Shown in pieces: positions 29,488 to 33,558 of a stretch of DNA of 33,558 nucleotides. The notes under the pieces were generated by a model. It was not told the DNA's origin and did not search any database. It worked only from the letters and a program-made list of their open reading frames with translations. Numbering within the stretch: the first letter of the stretch is position 1; every line of letters begins with the position of its first letter. A program made the translations under genes and the position numbers. Source of the DNA: an uncultured Oscillospiraceae bacterium (GTDB lineage: Bacteria > Bacillota > Clostridia > Oscillospirales > Oscillospiraceae); contig CAJTYK010000021.1 in assembly GCA_910584285.1 (NCBI GenBank), positions 1 through 33,558 on the forward strand, written 5' to 3'.

Positions 29488-29516
29488 AGTATACTTCATC
29501 GCGCGGCAAAACGCAA
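29488..29516 (-). promoter_or_regulatory. Promoter of the ATPase-oxidoreductase operon
   Basis: Minus strand TTGCGT (29516-29511), 17-base spacer, TATACT (29493-29488), about 22 bases of leader before the start at 29459. A second, upstream candidate (TTGCAA, 18 bases, TAGAAT) lies in the AT-rich stretch at 29534-29563. Confidence 0.65.
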
Positions 29517-29730
29517 GAGCAAATTATATATTCTACAAAAAATATTTTATATTTTGCAAGATAATTGGCGGCGAGAGCCGTCCCGTTCCTCCGCCGCAAA
29601 AAATTCAGCGGGTTTGGCCGTTTGAGGGTAGACAAATCCAAGCATTTTTAGTAAGATATATGTTGCAAAATTCAAGGGGGCGCCCCTTCCAGGGCGTTTC
29701 CTCCATTCTATGTGAGAGGTGTGGGATATC

Positions 29731-30951
29731 ATGAATCAAAAAAGCCTGTCCGTCCGCTGGCTGTACCTGGCGGCAGGGGTCGTCGCCCTGCTGTTCGCGG
29801 GCATTATCTACGGTTGGTCTATCCTCAAGGCCCCCCTGGCGGCGGACTTTGGCTGGACCGCCGATCAGCTGGCCCTGAACTTCACCCTGACGATGTGCTT
29901 CTTCTGCCTGGGCGGTATCGCCGGAGGCGTGCTGACCAAAAAGGCGGGCGTCCGCCTGACCTTGATCCTGGCTGCGGTACTGTCCTGCCTGGGCTTTTTC
30001 CTCACCGCCCGGCTGGACGGCGGCAGCGTGGTGATGCTGTACGTCAGCTACGGACTGCTGGCGGGCCTGGGCATCGGCATCGCCTACAATGTGATCATCT
30101 CCACCGTCAACGCCTGGTTTCCCGACAAAAAGGGCACCTGCTCCGGGGCGCTGATGATGGGCTTCGGGGCCTCCGCCCTGGTGGTGGGCAACACGGTCAG
30201 CGTCCTGATGGAAAACCCCGCTGTGGGCTGGCGGGCCGCCTTCACCGGGCTGGGCGTGGTGCTGGGGATCATCCTGCTGGCCGCCGGGTTTCTCCTCCGA
30301 CTCCCCCCTGCCGATCTGGAGCTGCCCAAGCCGGAGCGCAAGGCGGGCGCCGCTGCCGAGGACTTTGAGGTTCGGGACTACACCCCCGGGGAGATGGTGC
30401 GCCGCTTCACCTTCTGGCGGGCCTTCGTGTGCATCATTTTCCTGGCGGCGGTGGGCAACACGGTGATCTCTTTCGCCCGGGATCTGGCCATCTCCGTGGG
30501 GGCGCAGGCCACGCTGGCCACCACCCTGGTGGGCGTGCTGTCCGTCTGCAACGGTTTGGGCCGCATCGCCACCGGTGCCGTCTTTGACAAGATCGGCCGC
30601 CGCAAAACCATGCTGCTGGCCAACGTGGTGGCCATCGCCGCCGCCGGGGTGACGCTACTGTCCGTGCTCATCGGCTCCGTCCCCCTGTGTGTGGCGGGCT
30701 TGTGCGTCACCGGGTTCTCCTACGGCTCCTGCCCCACCATCTCCTCCGCCTTTGTGTCCGCGTTCTACGGCACCAAGCATTTCCCCATGAACTTCTCCAT
30801 CATGAACTTCAACCTGATGGGGGCCTCCCTGCTGGCCACGGTGTCCAGTATGCTGCTCACCAGCGCGGGTACTTATGTGGCCCCCTTCGCGCTGCTGCTG
30901 GCGCTGTCCGCCGTGGCGCTGGTACTGAACTTCAGTGTGAAGAAGCCCTGA
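29731..30951 (+). CDS. MFS transporter, OFA (oxalate/formate antiporter) type
   Basis: The 406-residue protein has twelve hydrophobic segments and the OFA subfamily features: an opening RWLYLAAGVVALLFAGIIYG, YGWSILKAPLAADFGWT, the AYNVIISTVNAWFPDKKGTCSG region after helix 4, and VFDKIGRRKTMLLAN in the middle loop. OFA members exchange or import small carboxylates such as oxalate, formate, pyruvate or lactate. GAGAGGTG precedes the ATG at 29731. It is divergent from the 2-oxoacid oxidoreductase operon, so it may handle a substrate or product of that pathway. Confidence 0.9.
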   Translation: MNQKSLSVRWLYLAAGVVALLFAGIIYGWSILKAPLAADFGWTADQLALNFTLTMCFFCLGGIAGGVLTKKAGVRLTLILAAVLSCLGFFLTARLDGGSVVMLYVSYGLLAGLGIGIAYNVIISTVNAWFPDKKGTCSGALMMGFGASALVVGNTVSVLMENPAVGWRAAFTGLGVVLGIILLAAGFLLRLPPADLELPKPERKAGAAAEDFEVRDYTPGEMVRRFTFWRAFVCIIFLAAVGNTVISFARDLAISVGAQATLATTLVGVLSVCNGLGRIATGAVFDKIGRRKTMLLANVVAIAAAGVTLLSVLIGSVPLCVAGLCVTGFSYGSCPTISSAFVSAFYGTKHFPMNFSIMNFNLMGASLLATVSSMLLTSAGTYVAPFALLLALSAVALVLNFSVKKP

Positions 30952-30971
30952 TTGCGGGCCCGTCCATGACA

Positions 30972-31000
30972 AAGCCCCCTGGCCATTGGCCAGGGGGCTT
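30972..31000. terminator. Hairpin between the MFS gene and the V-ATPase operon
   Basis: A perfect 13-bp stem (30972-30984 with 30988-31000), 3-base loop, with CTTCTT downstream on the plus strand; it sits between converging genes and can serve both. Confidence 0.75.
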
Positions 31001-31025
31001 CTTGACGATAGTGATGGGTGCGTGC

Positions 31026-31739
31026 TCAAATTTGTCGGGGCTCCTCTGGATTGCCGCCAAAGGCCCGGATTGCCGCATCGTCCGCCGCTCTCCGCTCCTC
31101 CAGCGCCTCAGCCAGAAGCATATCCTTCACCTTCATCAGCCGGGTGGTGGTAGACCGGTCGTTCTCGTCCAGCTTCATGGTGATATACCGGATATTCTCC
31201 TGGGTATTGGGTATGACCACATACTCCAGGGCGTTGACACGCCGGCGGGTCTTTTCGATCTCCTCCGCCATGAGCTGGGCAGCCTTTTCCGTCTGGGCCA
31301 GCTTCAGCATATTCTGGAACACCTCGCCCAAGGCGGACACCGCCGCGTCCAGCTCGCCGCTGGTGGCGGCAAAGCCGTAGGGGAAGATGTCGCCGGTATC
31401 GTCGGTGCGGGTCTGGTAGTGGTACACCGGAACGTTCACCGACATGATGTTCTGGAACGTCATGGTCAGCTCCACGCTCTGCTTGGGGTACATCAGCGCC
31501 TGCTCCATGGCCTGGGCGCTCATCAGGGCGGAGGCCACAGTGAAGGAGCTGTGGGCCCGCATGAGATCCTGCTCCACCTGGGCCCGCAACGCCCGCAGCT
31601 CCCGCACGGTGTCCAGGAACTGCTTCATCAGCTCGTCCCGCTTGTCCTTGAGCAGCTTATGGCCCCGTTGGGCGGTTTTCAGCTTGCCCTTCAGCCGGGT
31701 GAGCTCCATTCGGGTGGGGTTTACCACGGTGTTTGCCAT
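31026..31739 (-). CDS. V-type ATPase/ATP synthase subunit D
   Basis: The 237-residue protein is the central stalk subunit D of the V/A-type ATPase: it starts NPTRMELTRLKGKLKTAQRG, continues with KLLKDKRDELMKQFLD, and has a second long helix with RRRVNALEYVVIPNTQENIR near the C terminus. The two helices form the antiparallel coiled coil that rotates inside the A3B3 head. It is encoded 14 bases after subunit B and is the last gene of the operon part visible here. Confidence 0.96.
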   Translation of the reverse strand: MANTVVNPTRMELTRLKGKLKTAQRGHKLLKDKRDELMKQFLDTVRELRALRAQVEQDLMRAHSSFTVASALMSAQAMEQALMYPKQSVELTMTFQNIMSVNVPVYHYQTRTDDTGDIFPYGFAATSGELDAAVSALGEVFQNMLKLAQTEKAAQLMAEEIEKTRRRVNALEYVVIPNTQENIRYITMKLDENDRSTTTRLMKVKDMLLAEALEERRAADDAAIRAFGGNPEEPRQI

Positions 31740-31753
31740 GACCTACCCCTCCT

Positions 31754-33136
31754 TTACTGGTCTTTCTTGGGCAGATACTTGTCGATATATTCCTGCTTGA
31801 TCCGCTTCAGCTCTGCGGTGGGCAGGATGGACAGCAACTCCCAGCCCAGATTCAGCGTCTCCTCGATGGAGCGGTTCTCCTCATAGCCCTGGTTGACGTA
31901 CCGCCGCTCGAACTCGTCGGCGAACTTGGCGTACAGCAGATCGGTGGGAGTCAGCGCCGCCTCGCCCAGAATGGACATCAGCTCCTTGTTGTCCTTGCCG
32001 GTGGAATAGGCGGCAAAGAGCTGGTTCATGGTGTTGGCGTGATCCTCCCGGGTCTTGCCGGGGCCAATGCCCTTGTCCTTCAAACGGGACAGGGAGGGCA
32101 GCACGTCCACCGGGGGATTGATGCCCTGGCGGTACAGGGCCCGGGACAGGATGATCTGGCCCTCGGTGATATAGCCGGTCAGGTCGGGGATGGGGTGGGT
32201 CTTGTCGTCCTCGGGCATGGTGAGGATGGGGATCATGGTGATGGAGCCGGACTTGCCCAGCTGGCGGCCGGCCCGCTCGTAGATGGTGGCCAGGTTGGTG
32301 TACAGGTAGCCGGGGAAGCCGCGGCGGCCCGGCACCTCTTTTTTAGCGGCGGACACCTCACGCAGGGCCTCGGCGTAGTTGGTGATGTCGGTCAAAATGA
32401 CCAGCACGTGCATATCCTTCTCAAAGGCCAAGTACTCCGCGGCGGTCAGCGCCATCCGCGGGGTGGCGATACGCTCCACGGCGGGGTCGTCGGCCAAGTT
32501 GGTGAACAGCACCGTTCGGTCGATGGCGCCGGTACGCTTGAACTCCTGGACGAAGAACTCGGACTCCTCGAAGGTGATGCCGATGGCGGCGAACACCACG
32601 GCAAAGTTGGCGCTCTCGTCTCCCAGCACCTTGGCCTGACGGGCGATCTGGGCGGCCAGGTTGGCGTGGGGCAGGCCGGAGCCGGAGAAGATGGGCAGCT
32701 TCTGGCCGCGGACCAGGGTGTTCAGGCCGTCGATGGTGGAGATGCCCGTCTGGATGAACTCGTTGGGGTAGTCCCGGGCGGCGGGGTTCATGGGCAGGCC
32801 GTTGATGTCCCGGTACTCCTCGGCCAGGATGGCGGGGCCGCCGTCGATGGGCACGCCCATGCCGTTGAACACCCGGCCCAGCATATCGCCGGACACGCCC
32901 AGCTGGAGGGGATGGCCCAGGAAACGCACCTTGGACTGGGCCAGATTGATGCCGGCGGCGGACTCAAAGAGCTGCACCACGGCGGTGTCGCCGTTGACCT
33001 CCAGCACCTGACCACGGCGGATGGTGCCGTCGGGCAGCTCCACCTCAGCCAGCTCGTCATAGGTGACGTGATCCACCATCTTGACCATCATCAGCGGGGA
33101 CGCGATCTCCTGGATGGTTTTATATTCCTTGATCAC
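31754..33136 (-). CDS. V-type ATPase/ATP synthase subunit B
   Basis: The 460-residue non-catalytic head subunit has the family layout: N-terminal barrel (EYKTIQEIASPLMMVKMVD), SGDMLGRVFNGMGVPIDGGP, IQTGISTIDGLNTLVRGQKL, the degenerate phosphate loop FSGSGLPHANLAAQIARQA (no GKT), and ALREVSAAKKEVPGRRGFPG. In this ATPase type subunit B binds nucleotide without main catalysis. The start is GTG at 33136, which overlaps the stop of subunit A by four bases (GTGA). Anaerobic Firmicutes use such enzymes for proton or sodium transport. Confidence 0.97.
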   Translation of the reverse strand: MIKEYKTIQEIASPLMMVKMVDHVTYDELAEVELPDGTIRRGQVLEVNGDTAVVQLFESAAGINLAQSKVRFLGHPLQLGVSGDMLGRVFNGMGVPIDGGPAILAEEYRDINGLPMNPAARDYPNEFIQTGISTIDGLNTLVRGQKLPIFSGSGLPHANLAAQIARQAKVLGDESANFAVVFAAIGITFEESEFFVQEFKRTGAIDRTVLFTNLADDPAVERIATPRMALTAAEYLAFEKDMHVLVILTDITNYAEALREVSAAKKEVPGRRGFPGYLYTNLATIYERAGRQLGKSGSITMIPILTMPEDDKTHPIPDLTGYITEGQIILSRALYRQGINPPVDVLPSLSRLKDKGIGPGKTREDHANTMNQLFAAYSTGKDNKELMSILGEAALTPTDLLYAKFADEFERRYVNQGYEENRSIEETLNLGWELLSILPTAELKRIKQEYIDKYLPKKDQ

Positions 33137-33558
33137 AGCTCCTCACCTGCCTTTCTGACGACCTCGTCGATCTCCTTTTCCATGGCGTCGGCAATGTCGG
33201 CGTACACCTTGGGGTACTCGTCGGCGGGCACGCTCTTGGCGCGGCCGATGCGCTCACGGGCGGGGATCACGAACAGGTCGGCCACCGGTGCGCCCTTGGT
33301 GATGGCGTCCCGGCACAGCTTGTCGTAGTCCAGAATCATGGCCAGCAGCTTCTCCTGCCGGTCGTAGGTGGAGAAGGAGTCGATGTCCACAAAGGAGTTC
33401 TGCTGGAGGAAGTCCTCCCGCACCATACGGGCGGTCTCCAGGGTGAGCTGATCGTTGGGGGACAGGGAATCCTTACCAACCAGCTGCACGATCTCGTTCA
33501 GGCTGGCCTCCTGCTGAAGGACGCTCATGGCCTTCTCCCGGTTCTGGAGGAACTCCTT
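33133..33558 (-). CDS. V-type ATPase/ATP synthase subunit A (C-terminal part, cut by window edge)
   Basis: The last 141 residues of the catalytic subunit A: the frame is open to the window edge (KEFLQNREKAMSVLQQEASL), then NEIVQLVGKDSLSPNDQLTL and ETARMVREDFLQQNSF, the standard C-terminal helical domain of A subunits. The catalytic P-loop lies outside the window. The stop overlaps the GTG start of subunit B. An internal ATG at 33528 is not the start, since conserved-looking sequence continues upstream of it in frame. Confidence 0.95.
   Translation of the reverse strand, partial: KEFLQNREKAMSVLQQEASLNEIVQLVGKDSLSPNDQLTLETARMVREDFLQQNSFVDIDSFSTYDRQEKLLAMILDYDKLCRDAITKGAPVADLFVIPARERIGRAKSVPADEYPKVYADIADAMEKEIDEVVRKAGEEL

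Noticed and set aside
1..33558. CRISPR array, defence island, prophage or insertion sequence
   Set aside because: No regularly spaced direct repeats, no Cas, restriction, integrase or transposase genes were found on either strand.

Overview
The window looks like chromosomal DNA of a high-GC, anaerobic, butyrate-type member of the Oscillospiraceae (relatives of Flavonifractor, Lawsonibacter, Pseudoflavonifractor or Oscillibacter). This is an inference from gene content: a V-type ATPase, a ferredoxin-dependent 2-oxoacid oxidoreductase, Ptb/Buk butyrate kinase genes, a MurE with the diaminopimelate motif, an AgrC/LytTR two-component pair, strong Shine-Dalgarno sites and many sigma-A type promoters in GC-rich DNA. 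No rRNA, tRNA, CRISPR array, phage or insertion sequence was recognised. The first 520 bases are richer in AT than the rest and carry a toxin-antitoxin pair.

Layout. 1-2.4 kb: end of a Phd/YefM antitoxin, a RelE/ParE toxin, a shortened AbrB-like gene, a SIMPL-domain protein and a coiled-coil protein of unknown function. 2.4-5.9 kb: AgrC-like kinase and LytTR regulator, divergent from a marR-tauE operon that has a consensus promoter with an inverted repeat over its start. 5.9-11.1 kb: a five-gene peptide-type ABC importer, transcribed leftward in the order binding lipoprotein, two permeases, two ATPases. 11.1-11.9 kb: an 850-base gene-free stretch filled with nested hairpins, including two homologous structured units in inverted orientation. 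11.9-15.0 kb: radical SAM protein with a TetR regulator, and a PadR-DUF2812 pair. 15.1-16.9 kb: a TauE/SafE exporter split into two half-size genes, then a ZIP metal transporter. 16.9-23.0 kb: a membrane protein, cytidine deaminase, GH13 amylase, a VanZ-domain protein with a VanR-like direct repeat upstream, and MurE.

23.2-29.5 kb is the metabolic core. A four-subunit 2-oxoacid:ferredoxin oxidoreductase (delta, alpha, beta, gamma, preceded by a P-loop ATPase gene) would make an acyl-CoA, CO2 and reduced ferredoxin. Phosphate butyryltransferase and butyrate kinase would turn the acyl-CoA into the free acid and ATP. A GntR/FCD regulator lies between the two operons, divergent from ptb-buk. Together this suggests ATP-yielding fermentation of 2-oxoacids, possibly branched-chain ones. 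An OFA-type transporter follows, and the window ends inside a V-type ATPase operon (A, B, D in transcription order).

The least explained parts are noncoding: the nested-hairpin element at 11153-11746, and a palindromic unit sitting directly after the stop codons of two unrelated genes (oppB-like and buk). Among proteins, the P-loop ATPase heading the oxidoreductase operon, the split TauE/SafE pair, the radical SAM/TetR pair and the VanZ protein with a large extra domain deserve attention.
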